64,000 nucleotides of DNA from Pseudomonas spelaei (GCF_009724245.1 NZ_WNNK01000025.1:1-64000); one strand, 5' to 3'. Counted from the stretch's first letter, positions 7,169 through 16,752 are shown. The notes: generated from the letters alone by a model not told the origin. Numbers and translations: made by a program.

Positions 7169-9043
7169 ATGCTGCAGAATATCAGGGACAATTCACAAGG
7201 CTGGATTGCCAAGACCATTATCGGGATCATCGTCGCATTGATGGCGTTCACCGGTATCGAGGCTATTTTTCAGGCTTCGACCAACAACAAGCAGGACGTG
7301 GCCAAGGTCAACGGTGAAGAAATCACCCAAAACGAGCTGAGCCAGGCTGTCGACATGCAACGTCGTCAGTTGATGCAACAGTTGGGCAAGGACTTCGATG
7401 CTTCCTTGCTGGATGAAAAGCTGTTGCGCGAAGCCGCTCTCAAAGGTTTGATCGATCGCAAGCTGCTGCTGCAAGGCGCCGCTGATTCGAAATTCGCTTT
7501 CTCCGAGGCTGCGCTGGACCAAGTGATCCTGCAGACACCGGAATTCCAGGTTGATGGTCAGTTCAACGCCGAGCGTTTTGACCAGGTGATCCGTCAGTTG
7601 GGTTACAGCCGTCTGCAATTCCGTCAGATGCTGACTCAGGAAATGCTGATCGGCCAGGTTCGTGCAGGTATCGCCGGCAGTGGTTTTGTCACCGACGCTC
7701 AGGTCCTGGCGTTTGCGCGCCTGGAAAAGCAGACTCGCGATTTCGCCACCGTCAACATCAAGGCTGATCCTGCTGCGGTGAAACTCACCGACGACGAGGT
7801 CAAGGCTTACTACGACCAGCACGCCAAAGAGTTCATGACCCCTGACCAAGTGGTCATCGACTACCTGGAGCTGAAGAAGTCTTCTTTCTTCGACCAGGTC
7901 ACGGTCAAGGACGATGAGCTGCAGGCGTTGTATCAGAAAGAAACCGCCAACCTCGCTGAACAGCGTCGTGCCGCGCATATTCTGATTGAAGTCAACGACA
8001 AGGTGAACGAGGCGCAAGCCAAGGCCAAGATCGAGGAAATCCAGGCGCGCCTGGCCAAGGGCGAAAGCTTTGAAGCCCTGGCCAAGGAGTTCTCCCAGGA
8101 TCCAGGTTCGGCGAACAGCGGCGGTGATCTCGGTTACGCGGGGCCTGGCGTCTACGACCCGGCCTTCGAAACAGCCCTGTATGCCTTGAACAAGGATCAG
8201 GTCTCGGCGCCGGTGCGTACCACCTTCGGTTGGCACCTGATCAAGCTGTTGGGTGTTGAAGCACCGCAAGTGCCTTCGTTTGCCAGCCTGAAAGACAAGC
8301 TGACTCACGAGCTCAAGACCCAGCAGGTTGAACAGCGTTTCGTTGAAGCGACCAAACAACTGGAAGATGCTGCATTCGAAGCTTCCGACCTGGCCCAGCC
8401 AGCGTCGGACCTGAAGCTGACTGTGCACACCTCGAAACCATTTGGTCGTGACGGTGGTGATGGCATTGCGGCGAACCGTGCGGTAGTTGCCGCAGCGTTC
8501 AGCCCTGAAGTCCTGGATGAGGGTGCCAACAGCACCGCCATCGATCTGGATCCGGAAACCATCGTGGTGCTGCGTGCCAAAGAGCACTTGAAGCCTGCGC
8601 AGTTGCCGCTGGAAAGCGTTTCGACGGCCATCCGTGCGCAAATGACCAAGGAGCGCGCCAGCGCTGCGGCCAAGGCGCATGCGGATGAGCTGATTGCCAG
8701 CCTGCGTGACGGCAAGACTCCATTGAATCAAGTGATCGATGGTCAGAACTGGAAAGTTACTGAAGCGGCCACCCGTGGCCAGGAAGGGAGCGACCCAGCC
8801 GTGTTGCAAGCCCTGTTCCGTATGCCCAAGCCTGCGGCCAAGGACAAGCCGACCTTCACCAGCGTGACGCTGGCGGACGGTAGCCTGATGATCGTGCGCT
8901 TGAACGGCGTCAACGAAGCCGCTGTTCCGACGGACGAAGAAAAGGCTCAGTACCGTCGCTTCCTCGCATCGCGCGAGGGGCAGCAGGACTTTGCCGCCTA
9001 TCGCAAGCAGTTGGAAACCCAGGCTGACATCAAGAAGTTCTGA
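7169..9043 (+). CDS. ppiD: Periplasmic folding chaperone PpiD (SurA-N and parvulin domains)
   Basis: 624 residues, the usual PpiD length. The protein is anchored in the inner membrane by one N-terminal helix (about residues 14-33, IIGIIVALMAFTGIEAIF) with the bulk in the periplasm. There it assists newly exported proteins near the Sec translocon. A SurA-N-like chaperone region follows the helix. A single parvulin-type domain lies at about 265-365, with RRAAHILIEV at its start and FGWHLIKLLG at its end, then a long C-terminal chaperone region. GGGGGA lies just upstream of the ATG. It ends the chaperone/protease block and is followed by a strong terminator. Confidence 0.95.
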   Translation: MLQNIRDNSQGWIAKTIIGIIVALMAFTGIEAIFQASTNNKQDVAKVNGEEITQNELSQAVDMQRRQLMQQLGKDFDASLLDEKLLREAALKGLIDRKLLLQGAADSKFAFSEAALDQVILQTPEFQVDGQFNAERFDQVIRQLGYSRLQFRQMLTQEMLIGQVRAGIAGSGFVTDAQVLAFARLEKQTRDFATVNIKADPAAVKLTDDEVKAYYDQHAKEFMTPDQVVIDYLELKKSSFFDQVTVKDDELQALYQKETANLAEQRRAAHILIEVNDKVNEAQAKAKIEEIQARLAKGESFEALAKEFSQDPGSANSGGDLGYAGPGVYDPAFETALYALNKDQVSAPVRTTFGWHLIKLLGVEAPQVPSFASLKDKLTHELKTQQVEQRFVEATKQLEDAAFEASDLAQPASDLKLTVHTSKPFGRDGGDGIAANRAVVAAAFSPEVLDEGANSTAIDLDPETIVVLRAKEHLKPAQLPLESVSTAIRAQMTKERASAAAKAHADELIASLRDGKTPLNQVIDGQNWKVTEAATRGQEGSDPAVLQALFRMPKPAAKDKPTFTSVTLADGSLMIVRLNGVNEAAVPTDEEKAQYRRFLASREGQQDFAAYRKQLETQADIKKF

Positions 9044-9070
9044 TGTTGCGAGTCGCCTGAATAAAAAGAC

Positions 9071-9098
9071 CCCGGCCTGAAGAGGCCGGGTTTTTTTT
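9071..9098 (+). terminator. Rho-independent terminator after ppiD
   Basis: CCCGGCC and GGCCGGG form a 7-bp stem around TGAAGA, followed by eight T. The convergent MFS gene ends just beyond it. Confidence 0.9.
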
Positions 9099-9109
9099 GC
9101 CCGTTCGAG

Positions 9110-10300
9110 TCAGTGAATGTGTTTCGTCCGTAGTGTCGTGAGCAGTGCCAGCAACAGCAATGTGGCGACCGCCCACGGAAATGAAGTCACTCCCATTCCT
9201 TGCAACAATATGCCTCCTGCCAAACCGCCTCCGGCAATCCCCAGGTTCCACACGGTGACCAGCATCGACTGCGCTGCATCGGCCGAATCCCCGGCGGACT
9301 TGGCGAGCGCCGTTTGCAGCAGTGCCGCAAGGCCACCAAAGGCCAGGCCCCACAACGCGACCGTCGTGTAGATCACGCCGGCAGAGCTGATCCAGAACAC
9401 CAGCGCCAGTGCTGAAAAGGCAAACAACGTACAGCTGATGATCAACAACTGGCGCAGGCGTTTGTCAATCAACACCCCAACAATCCAGATACTCAAGAGC
9501 GCGGCCAGACCAAACACCAGCAGCACCCGGTCGATGTCGGCTGCGATTCCGGCAGGTACTAAAAAAGGCGCGATGTAGGTGTAGAGAATGTTATGGGCCA
9601 GCACGTAGGTGAAGGTTACAAACAACACCGGACGAATTCCGGGTAGTGCCAGTACCTGGCGGAGCCCGAGGCGTTTCTCAGCGCTTTGCCCGGCAAAGTC
9701 CGGCACCTGCCAGCGCACCCAGGCCAGCAACACAATCGTTAGTCCGGTCATGATCGCAAAGCTTAAGCGCCATCCCACTGCGGTACCGAGGAAGGTTCCG
9801 GCGGGTACCCCAAGGGACAGTGCCAACGGGGCGCCCAGCATGGCCACGGCAATTGCTCGTCCTTGCAGATGCGGCGCCACCATACGGCTGGCGTAACCGG
9901 CCAATAGCGCCCAGAGCAGGCCAGCAAAAACACCGGCAAACAGACGCGCTATCAGTGTCAGCAGGTAGTCGTTGGAAAACGCCGTGATGCTGTTGACCAG
10001 GGCAAAGCCACCGATGGCAATCAGCAGCAACGGTCGCCGGCGCCAGCCACGGGTGGCGATGGTCAGGGGAATGGCTGCCAATAATGAGCCGATGGCGTAG
10101 AGCGTTACGAGCTGACCGACCAGTGCCTCGGAAACCCCGAGATCGGCGCCCATTTGTGGCAGCAGGCCTGCGGGCATGGCCTCGGTGAGGATGGTGATGA
10201 ACCCGGCCGTGGCCAGTGCCAGCAAACCACTCAGAGGCAGTCGATCACGGCTGGCAGCACGGTGGGGGGGAGAATCGGAAAGTACACAGCTGTCGTTCAT
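9110..10300 (-). CDS. MFS efflux transporter, DHA1 / AraJ-like
   Basis: 396 residues with about twelve hydrophobic segments, as expected for a drug:H+ antiporter-1 type major facilitator. The N-terminal membrane segment reads LALATAGFITILTEAMPAG, followed by the loop LGVSEALVGQLVTLYAIGSL characteristic of sugar/nucleoside/drug efflux members (AraJ, NepI-like). The charged motif ATRGWRRRPLL sits between helices 2 and 3. I place the start at the ATG at 10300 with GGAG 9 nt upstream; a TTG 21 nt earlier is possible. It is divergent from a LysR gene at 10428, which probably controls it. The substrate cannot be read from the sequence. Confidence 0.85.
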   Translation of the reverse strand: MNDSCVLSDSPPHRAASRDRLPLSGLLALATAGFITILTEAMPAGLLPQMGADLGVSEALVGQLVTLYAIGSLLAAIPLTIATRGWRRRPLLLIAIGGFALVNSITAFSNDYLLTLIARLFAGVFAGLLWALLAGYASRMVAPHLQGRAIAVAMLGAPLALSLGVPAGTFLGTAVGWRLSFAIMTGLTIVLLAWVRWQVPDFAGQSAEKRLGLRQVLALPGIRPVLFVTFTYVLAHNILYTYIAPFLVPAGIAADIDRVLLVFGLAALLSIWIVGVLIDKRLRQLLIISCTLFAFSALALVFWISSAGVIYTTVALWGLAFGGLAALLQTALAKSAGDSADAAQSMLVTVWNLGIAGGGLAGGILLQGMGVTSFPWAVATLLLLALLTTLRTKHIH

Positions 10301-10427
10301 GTTTCTCGGCTCCAGTGTCAATGCGGCAGGGCAAGGACGCAGAGTAGAGGGCTGCGTTGGGCAGAAAAACAGGCTAAGGTTCCGAACTTATCGGACGCTT
10401 GTATCCGCAATCATCTGGAAAGCCACC

Positions 10428-11327
10428 ATGGACAGTCTGGGCAGTATTTCGGTGTTTGTGCTGGTGGCGGAAACCCGCAGCTTTACCGATGCCGGTCGGG
10501 TGTTGGGGGTGTCTTCCTCGGCGGTCGGCAAGAGCATCGCGCGTATCGAAGAGCGCCTGGGGGTCAGGCTGTTTCACCGCAGCACCCGCAGTATCACGTT
10601 GACGGGGGAGGGCGCATTGTTTCTGGAACGTTCCCGACGCATTCTCGCCGAGGTCGAGGCGGCGGAGCAGGAGTTGACCCAGGCAGCCGCTACCCCAAGG
10701 GGTAAGTTGCGCATCAGCTTGCCTCAGGTCAGGGGTTTGTTAATGCCGGTATTGACTGACTTTATGCGCGCTTATCCGGATATAGAACTGGACGTGGACT
10801 TCTCTGACCGCATGGTGGATGTGATCGAGGAGGGTTTTGACGCGGTGGTGCGTACTGGCAAGCCCGAGGATTCGCGTTTGATGGCACGCCTGCTTGGGCA
10901 TTTCAGCTTGGTGCTGGTGGGCTCGCCTGACTATTTTGCCCAACACGGCGTGCCCCTTGGCCCCCAGGACTTGAATGAGCACGCCTGCTTGCGTCACAAA
11001 TTCTGCGCCACCGGTAAGTTGGAAGCCTGGCCTTTGCGACCGGAACCCGGTACGCCCGAGCCGATCCTGCGTGCGTCGCTGGTGTCCACGACCATTGAAT
11101 CGCTCATGCACGTTGCCCATGAAGGCCTGGGCATTGCCTGCCTGCCGGACTTCATGGTCCGTGAATCGGTGGAGCAGGGCAGGTTGCAACGGGTGTTGGA
11201 CGACTATGTGGAACACAGCGGCAGCTTCTGGATGCTCTGGCCATCCAGCCGGCACGCCTCGGCCAAGTTAAGGGTGTTTATCGACCATATGTGCGACCAG
11301 CTTTTTCCTGCGGACACCGTCCCATAA
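10428..11327 (+). CDS. LysR-family transcriptional regulator
   Basis: 299 residues, normal for the family. The N-terminal winged helix-turn-helix (residues 1-60, SFTDAGRVLGVSSSAVGKSIARIEERLG region) is followed by the periplasmic-binding-like effector domain (about 90-295). It resembles the CrgA/DmlR branch (FHRSTRSITLTGEG). The ATG at 10428 starts the family N-terminus MDSLGSISVFVLVAE; longer readings upstream cover the intergenic region. The 127-bp gap to the divergent MFS gene is the likely shared operator region. The effector is unknown. Confidence 0.9.
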   Translation: MDSLGSISVFVLVAETRSFTDAGRVLGVSSSAVGKSIARIEERLGVRLFHRSTRSITLTGEGALFLERSRRILAEVEAAEQELTQAAATPRGKLRISLPQVRGLLMPVLTDFMRAYPDIELDVDFSDRMVDVIEEGFDAVVRTGKPEDSRLMARLLGHFSLVLVGSPDYFAQHGVPLGPQDLNEHACLRHKFCATGKLEAWPLRPEPGTPEPILRASLVSTTIESLMHVAHEGLGIACLPDFMVRESVEQGRLQRVLDDYVEHSGSFWMLWPSSRHASAKLRVFIDHMCDQLFPADTVP

Positions 11328-11416
11328 GTGTCTTGGATTTTACCGACAGGAATCCGCACGCCAGGGCCACGTTCTGTTGCACAATACCGCCCTGACTGTT
11401 TTCCTCAGGATTTTCA

Positions 11417-12226
11417 ATGTTGACATCATTTCACTTGCGTAGCCTCGGGCTGGCGCTGGTGCTGGCGGGCGCCGCGGGCTGTTCGTCACCCAAGACCGCT
11501 ATTTATGAACATGAGAATTTCGATGATTCCGGTACGTTCTCTCGGGACTATCCGGTCAGTGAAGTCGCCGCCTGTGAAGCGGCCAGGCGTGCGCTGCTGA
11601 GCCAGGGCTACATCATCACCAGCAGTGATCCCAAGCTGGTGAGCGGTAACAAGAGTTTCCAGCAGACCGGTGAGACTCACCTGCAGATCAGTTTCAGTAT
11701 CGTGTGTGCCAAAGACGGCAGCGCCGATCACCACTCGACCATGTTTGCCAACGCTCTGCAGGATCGTTATGCGCTGAAAAAGGTCAACAATTCAGCGAGC
11801 CTTGGGGTCGGTGTACTGGGTTCGGTGTCGATGCCCATTGGCTCCACCGACGATTCGATGGTCAAGGTGGCCAGCGAGACGGTGACCTCGCCCAAGTTTT
11901 ATGAGCGCTACTTCGCATTGGTGGACGTGTTCCTGCCGCAAGAGGTGAAAGCGGCCGAGCACCTGCCCGAGAAGCCCAAGGCTGACTTGGGTGTGCCTGA
12001 ACCCAAGGCAGCCCAGGCCACGGATAAGGTTGAAGCGTCGAAGGAAGTACCGGTTGCGCCCTTGGCTCCCGTAGCACCGGCTGTGTTACAACCGATAGCG
12101 CCATCACCGCAAGTTGCACCGATTGCGCCGCAGGAAGTACCTGCACCCGCCGTCCCGGTTGAAACCACGCCTGCGTTGCCAGCGCCGACAGAGGCGATTC
12201 CTCCACTGCCGACGCCGGCTCAGTAA
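11417..12226 (+). CDS. DUF2242 family outer-membrane-type lipoprotein with Pro/Ala-rich tail
   Basis: 269 residues. The signal peptide ends in a lipobox LAGAAGC, so Cys22 should be lipidated. The globular part (about 25-175) matches the DUF2242 family as I recognise it, with EACEAARRALLSQGY-like and SVSMPIGSTDDSMVKVASETV segments. From about residue 185 the chain is low-complexity, rich in Pro, Ala and Val (PVAPLAPVAPAVLQPIAP-type runs), and may span the periplasm or cell wall. The function of the family is not known. The gene ends one base before the convergent aceE paralogue. Confidence 0.85.
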   Translation: MLTSFHLRSLGLALVLAGAAGCSSPKTAIYEHENFDDSGTFSRDYPVSEVAACEAARRALLSQGYIITSSDPKLVSGNKSFQQTGETHLQISFSIVCAKDGSADHHSTMFANALQDRYALKKVNNSASLGVGVLGSVSMPIGSTDDSMVKVASETVTSPKFYERYFALVDVFLPQEVKAAEHLPEKPKADLGVPEPKAAQATDKVEASKEVPVAPLAPVAPAVLQPIAPSPQVAPIAPQEVPAPAVPVETTPALPAPTEAIPPLPTPAQ

Positions 12227-12227
12227 G

Positions 12228-14897
12228 CTAGACCGCTGCGGGGTTCGACTTGTCGACGTTGATCCCGTAGCGACCAATGGCCTCTGCGATGCGACTGCGG
12301 CTGATCACGCCGTCATCGGCCAAGGCTTTCAAGGCAGCGAGCACGATGAAATGCCGGTCTACCTCAAAGAACTCGCGCAAAGCCTCACGGGTATCTGATT
12401 GGCCAAAGCCATCAGTCCCCAGCGCAACGAAGCGGCGTCCCGAGACGAAGGGGCGAATCTGGTCGGCGAAAATCTTCATGTAGTCGGTGGTCACGACTAC
12501 TGGGCCAGCGTGACCCGACAGGCACTGCTCCACATAACTGATGCGGGGTTCGCTCTCTGGATGCAGCAGGTTCCAGCGCTCCACTTTATGGCCATCACGG
12601 CGTAGCTCAGTCAGGCTGGTGACACTCCAGACATCGCTAGCAATATCAAAGTCGTCTCGCAATAAATCCGCAGCGGCGATGACCTCTCGCAAGATCGAAC
12701 CACTGCCCATCAGTTGTACCCGTGGTTGTTGCGTTTCTTCGCCCGGCTTTAACCGATACATTCCCTTGAGAATTCCTTCCTCGACGCCATTGGGCATTGC
12801 CGGGTGCGGGTAGTTTTCGTTGAGCAGGGTGATGTAGTAGTAAATGTCCTCTTGCTCGACGTACATGCGACGCATGCCCTCACGAATGATGACTGCCAGC
12901 TCGAAGGCAAAGGTCGGGTCATAGGACACGCAGCAAGGAATGACCGACGACAGTACATGGCTGTGTCCATCGTCATGTTGCAAACCTTCACCCATCAGCG
13001 TGGTACGTCCGGCGGTCGCTCCCAGCAGAAAGCCCCGTGCCCGTGCATCAGCTGCCGCCCAGGCCAAATCACCAACCCTCTGGAAGCCGAACATCGAATA
13101 GAAGATATAGAAAGGTACGGTCATCAAGCCATGGTTGCTGTAGGACGTACTGGCAGCAATCCATGAGGAGATGGCGCCGGATTCATTTAGGCCTTCCTGC
13201 ATGATCTGTCCGTCCTTGCTTTCCTTGTAGTAGCTGAGTTGGCTAGCGTCTTGCGGGGTGTACAACTGACCGACAGCGGAGTGAATGCCGATCTGGCGAA
13301 ATAGGCTTTCCATACCAAAGGTGCGGGACTCGTCTGGCACGATGGGCACAATCAGCTTACCGATGTTCGGGTCCTTGAGCAGAGTACCGAGGATGCGCAC
13401 AAACGCCATGGTAGTGGATATCGAGCGTTCGCCGGTGTCCTTGAGCTGGGTGGAAAACGCATCGAGTTCAGGGATCCGCAATGGTTCGACTGCGCCGCTA
13501 CGAGACGGGATATAGCCGCCCAGTGACTGGCGGCGAGCGGCAAAGTAGCGGGCCTCTTCGCTGTCGGCGTCGGGCTTGAGGTAGGGGATGTCGGCCAGTT
13601 GATCGTCTGCCACGTCCAGCCCGAAGCGATCGCGGAAAGCTTTCACTGCCTCGGCGCCCATCTTTTTCAACTGGTGGTTGATGTTCTGGCCTTCGCCGGC
13701 CTCGCCCATGCCGAAGCCCTTGACGGTTTTCGCCAGGATCACCGTGGGTTGGCTGTTGTGGCGCACGGCAGCAGCATAGGCATTGTAGACCTTGTCGGGG
13801 TCGTGGCCGCCGCGAGAGAGCTTCCAGATATCGTTATCGGAAAGGTCGGCAACCAGTGCCAGCAACTCTGGGTATTTGCCGAAAAAGTGTTCCCGCACAT
13901 AAGCGCCGTTTTGCGATTTGTAGTTCTGATAGTCACCATCGACGCACTCCATCATGCGCTGGCGCAGCAGGCCACTCTGGTCCTTGTCCAGCAATGCATC
14001 CCAGCCACTGCCCCATATCACCTTGATTACGTTCCAGCCAGCGGCACGGTACAGGCTTTCGAACTCCTGAATCACCTTGGCGTTGCCTCGTACCGGGCCG
14101 TCCAGACGTTGCAGGTTGCAGTTGACCACAAAAATCAGATTGTCGAGTTTCTCCCGGCCGGCCAGGGAAATTGCCGCCAGGGATTCTGGCTGGTCCATCT
14201 CTCCATCGCCGAGGAAGGCCCAGACCTTGCGCCCCTGATGCTGCTTGAGGCCACGTAATTCCAAGTAGCGCATGAAGCGCGCCTGGTAGGCGGCGGTGAT
14301 GGGTCCCAAGCCCATGGACACCGTAGGGAATTGCCAGAAGTCTGGCATCAAGCGTGGGTGCGGATAGGACGAAAGACCTTTGCCGTCCGCTTCCCGACGG
14401 AAGTTGTCCAGCTGCGCTTCGCTGATCCGGCCTTCGAGGTAGGCGCGGCCGTAGATGCCTGGCGAAGAGTGGCCCTGGATATACACCAGGTCTCCGTCGA
14501 AGCTATCGGTGCGGCCACGGAAAAAATGGTCGAAGCCTACATCGTAGAGGACGGCTGCCGACGCATAGGTGGCGATGTGTCCGCCGACGCCCGAGTGTTT
14601 ACCGGCACGTAGCACCATGGCCATGGCGTTCCAGCGGATGAATGCATTCAGACGCCGCTCAATGGCCAAGTTACCGGGGTAGGGCAACTGGCGGTCGACG
14701 GGGATTGTGTTGACGTAAGGGGTGGTCACCCGTCCGTGGAAGTCACCATGCCGAGCCACGTCGAAATCCAGCAACTGATCAATCAGGTAATGAGCACGCG
14801 GACGGCCTTCGGTGGACAGCACCGACTCGATGGACTCCAGCCATTCGCGGGTTTCCTGTGGATCGTTGTCATGTCTTACAGCGTTATTCGAGTTCAT
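12228..14897 (-). CDS. Second pyruvate dehydrogenase E1 component, homodimeric (AceE paralogue)
   Basis: 889 residues, full length for the homodimeric E1 family. It decarboxylates a 2-oxoacid with thiamine diphosphate and passes the acyl group to E2. The TPP motif GDGEMDQPES...NLQRLDGPVRGN is intact at about 233-270, followed by the Pyr domain and the transketolase C-terminal domain. No E2 or E3 gene is adjacent, so it either uses the chromosomal aceF/lpd products or a different acceptor. Paralogues of this kind (e.g. MdeB beside methionine lyase) have been linked to 2-oxobutyrate, so substrate is open. The gene is divergent from a MarR regulator, with the palindrome TAGTTGCAGTTGCAACTA in the gap. 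That argues for inducible, not housekeeping, expression. Confidence 0.88.
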   Translation of the reverse strand: MNSNNAVRHDNDPQETREWLESIESVLSTEGRPRAHYLIDQLLDFDVARHGDFHGRVTTPYVNTIPVDRQLPYPGNLAIERRLNAFIRWNAMAMVLRAGKHSGVGGHIATYASAAVLYDVGFDHFFRGRTDSFDGDLVYIQGHSSPGIYGRAYLEGRISEAQLDNFRREADGKGLSSYPHPRLMPDFWQFPTVSMGLGPITAAYQARFMRYLELRGLKQHQGRKVWAFLGDGEMDQPESLAAISLAGREKLDNLIFVVNCNLQRLDGPVRGNAKVIQEFESLYRAAGWNVIKVIWGSGWDALLDKDQSGLLRQRMMECVDGDYQNYKSQNGAYVREHFFGKYPELLALVADLSDNDIWKLSRGGHDPDKVYNAYAAAVRHNSQPTVILAKTVKGFGMGEAGEGQNINHQLKKMGAEAVKAFRDRFGLDVADDQLADIPYLKPDADSEEARYFAARRQSLGGYIPSRSGAVEPLRIPELDAFSTQLKDTGERSISTTMAFVRILGTLLKDPNIGKLIVPIVPDESRTFGMESLFRQIGIHSAVGQLYTPQDASQLSYYKESKDGQIMQEGLNESGAISSWIAASTSYSNHGLMTVPFYIFYSMFGFQRVGDLAWAAADARARGFLLGATAGRTTLMGEGLQHDDGHSHVLSSVIPCCVSYDPTFAFELAVIIREGMRRMYVEQEDIYYYITLLNENYPHPAMPNGVEEGILKGMYRLKPGEETQQPRVQLMGSGSILREVIAAADLLRDDFDIASDVWSVTSLTELRRDGHKVERWNLLHPESEPRISYVEQCLSGHAGPVVVTTDYMKIFADQIRPFVSGRRFVALGTDGFGQSDTREALREFFEVDRHFIVLAALKALADDGVISRSRIAEAIGRYGINVDKSNPAAV

Positions 14898-14970
14898 GTC
14901 AGGCTCCGGGGCGGGTGGACTTCAGCGTACGGGCTCCTGGTGGGAGATGGGTGTTGGCATGCTGAAAAAT

Positions 14971-14988
14971 TAGTTGCAGTTGCAACTA
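14971..14988. promoter_or_regulatory. Palindromic operator between aceE paralogue and marR
   Basis: TAGTTGCA-GT-TGCAACTA is a perfect 8-bp inverted repeat around GT, placed 74 bp upstream of the E1 start and 67 bp upstream of the MarR start. A half-site TTGCAA follows at 15021-15026. The core TTGCA-N2-TGCAA recurs twice before the other E1-like gene (16570-16598). It is the expected size for a MarR dimer site. Confidence 0.7.
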
Positions 14989-15054
14989 CTAGGCTGAATC
15001 TAGCGCGGGATGAGCTACTATTGCAACCTTCTCGAATTCTCCGGATGGTGTTGC

Positions 15055-15525
15055 ATGTCGTCGAAAGAGCCTGATGTCTGGTTCCGTTTTGTCCGGGCCC
15101 ACAGGACGGTCATCCGTGAAATCGAGCGGCGCCTGGCTGCTGCCGGGCTACCGCCCTACGCTTGGTACGATGCGTTGTGGGGCCTGGAAAGCGGCCCTGA
15201 AGGTACCCGGCGTATGCATGAGCTGGCCGATGTGCTTGCCATCGAGCGTTACAACCTGACGCGGTTGGTGGACCGTCTGGAAAAGGACGGGCTGGTAGTG
15301 CGTTCGCGCTGTGACGGTGATGGTCGAGCGGCGTTTGTCTCGATCACCGATGCCGGTCGGGTGTTGCGCAAGAAAATGTGGAAAATCTACGAAAACACAG
15401 TGGATGAGTTGTTTTTGTCGCAGCTCGACGCCGAGCAGCGCCAAGGGTTTGCCGGTGCACTGGAGCGTACGGCAGCCCTGGCGATGGGGGCAGGTCTACA
15501 GTCCCGCGGACGACGCAAAGACTGA
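15055..15525 (+). CDS. MarR-family transcriptional regulator
   Basis: 156 residues. The winged helix-turn-helix is clear, with the recognition segment ERYNLTRLVDRLEKDGLV and the wing RSRCDGDGRAAFVSITDAG. Helices at both ends serve dimerisation. I start at 15055 (MSSKEPDVWFRF); an earlier in-frame ATG at 15010 adds residues that run through a likely operator half-site. The ribosome binding site is weak for both. It lies between two E1-type genes, both pointing left, and TTGCAA palindromes occur upstream of both. So it probably represses both and itself; this is inference. Confidence 0.88.
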   Translation: MSSKEPDVWFRFVRAHRTVIREIERRLAAAGLPPYAWYDALWGLESGPEGTRRMHELADVLAIERYNLTRLVDRLEKDGLVVRSRCDGDGRAAFVSITDAGRVLRKKMWKIYENTVDELFLSQLDAEQRQGFAGALERTAALAMGAGLQSRGRRKD

Positions 15526-15526
15526 T

Positions 15527-16516
15527 TCATTTCAGTCGATACCGATGCAGTGCCGCCTCTACTATGCCTGCATCGATACGCCGGTCATCCGCCAATGCTT
15601 TCAACGCTAACACGGTGATCCAAAACCGACTGGGCGCCGAGGCCCCCACTGATCCCGCGCCTAATGCCACAAACCGTGCGTCCACATACGCTGACAATTG
15701 ATCGACAATCGGTTGTGGATAGCCGGTAACCGCAACTACCGGTGCTTCGTCATGGGTCAAGCAATCACGTAAGTGACAGCTACGCCTGGGTGCCATGGGA
15801 TGCAGGCGATTCCAGCGCTCAGCCGCGCCTGCTTCACGGGCCAGTCGTGTGTAGCTGGGGCAACTCCAGAGTTGTGCCTGGACGCTCCAATCCGTTTCCA
15901 GTAATTGAGCGGCGTGCAGGACTTCCTCAAATGCCCGCCCTGCACCCAGTAATCGTACTTTCAGATCCCCCACGGGCTCACGCCGGATCCAATACATGCC
16001 CTTGAGCGCGTCGTCACGGTCTTGCGGGTGCAGCCTCGGCCCGTCGTTCTGATCATGCAGCGCCAGGTAATAAAACCCTGGCTTGCCGTCGACATACAGC
16101 GCTTGTAAACCCGCCAGGACAATTGCCTGGGCTTCTTCGCCCGAGGCCGGATCATAAGGCGTGCAGTGCAGATTGCTCGCGAGCCACAACGGTAGCGAGG
16201 GGGATGGGCGGGTTTCGATGTCGTTGCACAAAATTCCCCGCTGTTCGGTCTCGCTCGACAGTGCGCGCAACTGTGCGGATGACGTAGCGCTGTGCAGATA
16301 CAGCATTGGTTTTTCCCCGGTATTGCGGGCAAACCAACTGGGCCAGGTGCCTGTGCGATGGGAGCGCGACTGGCCACGAATGACCCACGCTTGTCGGGTC
16401 GACTCCAGGGTATTAGCCATCGCCATGACGGTATACCGCGGCGAATTGCGGAGTTGTTTCTCGGCGCTGAGAGCGTCGATGCAGGTCAGGGCTGATTGCA
16501 CGGTACGGGCAGTCAT
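15527..16516 (-). CDS. Stand-alone E1 / transketolase C-terminal-domain protein
   Basis: 329 residues. From about residue 110 on it aligns by eye with the last third of the AceE paralogue next door. Shared blocks include LKGMYWIRR/LKGMYRLKP, AERWNRLHP/VERWNLLHP, VDARFVALGAGSVG/VSGRRFVALGTDGFG and LALKALADDRRID/LAALKALADDGVIS. The TPP-binding GDG...N segment is absent, so it cannot be an E1 on its own. The reading frame is open and clean with normal codon use, so it does not look like a fresh pseudogene. Two TTGCAATTGCA palindromes lie upstream. It might be a regulatory or structural partner of the full E1, or a decaying relic. The MarR gene ends one base away, convergently. Confidence 0.75.
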   Translation of the reverse strand: MTARTVQSALTCIDALSAEKQLRNSPRYTVMAMANTLESTRQAWVIRGQSRSHRTGTWPSWFARNTGEKPMLYLHSATSSAQLRALSSETEQRGILCNDIETRPSPSLPLWLASNLHCTPYDPASGEEAQAIVLAGLQALYVDGKPGFYYLALHDQNDGPRLHPQDRDDALKGMYWIRREPVGDLKVRLLGAGRAFEEVLHAAQLLETDWSVQAQLWSCPSYTRLAREAGAAERWNRLHPMAPRRSCHLRDCLTHDEAPVVAVTGYPQPIVDQLSAYVDARFVALGAGSVGASAPSRFWITVLALKALADDRRIDAGIVEAALHRYRLK

Positions 16517-16569
16517 GGGGCGGGTCGCCTGGCAATGGATGCCTATACCTTAATGGAATTCGTTTAATG

Positions 16570-16598
16570 ATTGCAATTGCAATGATTGCAATTGCATT
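16570..16598. promoter_or_regulatory. Tandem TTGCAATTGCAA palindromes upstream of the E1-like gene
   Basis: ATTGCAATTGCAAT (16570-16583) is a perfect palindrome, and ATTGCAATTGCATT (16585-16598) is a near-copy with its centre 15 bp away. Both share the TTGCA/TGCAA arms of the site at 14971-14988. They lie 54-82 bp upstream of the start of the leftward E1-like gene. Confidence 0.7.
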
Positions 16599-16752
16599 TA
16601 TGACATGTCCTGTTAAATCCAAAGAAGGCTGCTACGTTTAATCTTTAAGTGCAGGAACGTCATGGCTCGGACATTTTTTCGTCATGAAGGCACTTTAGGC
16701 TGGTTGTGCAGGTCATTACACAACGCCTTTTCGATTAAACAAGGAGTCAGCA

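Noticed and set aside
15527..16516. Fresh pseudogene of aceE by frameshift
   Set aside because: No aceE-like sequence is found in other frames upstream of 16516; the frame is clean and has its own operator region.
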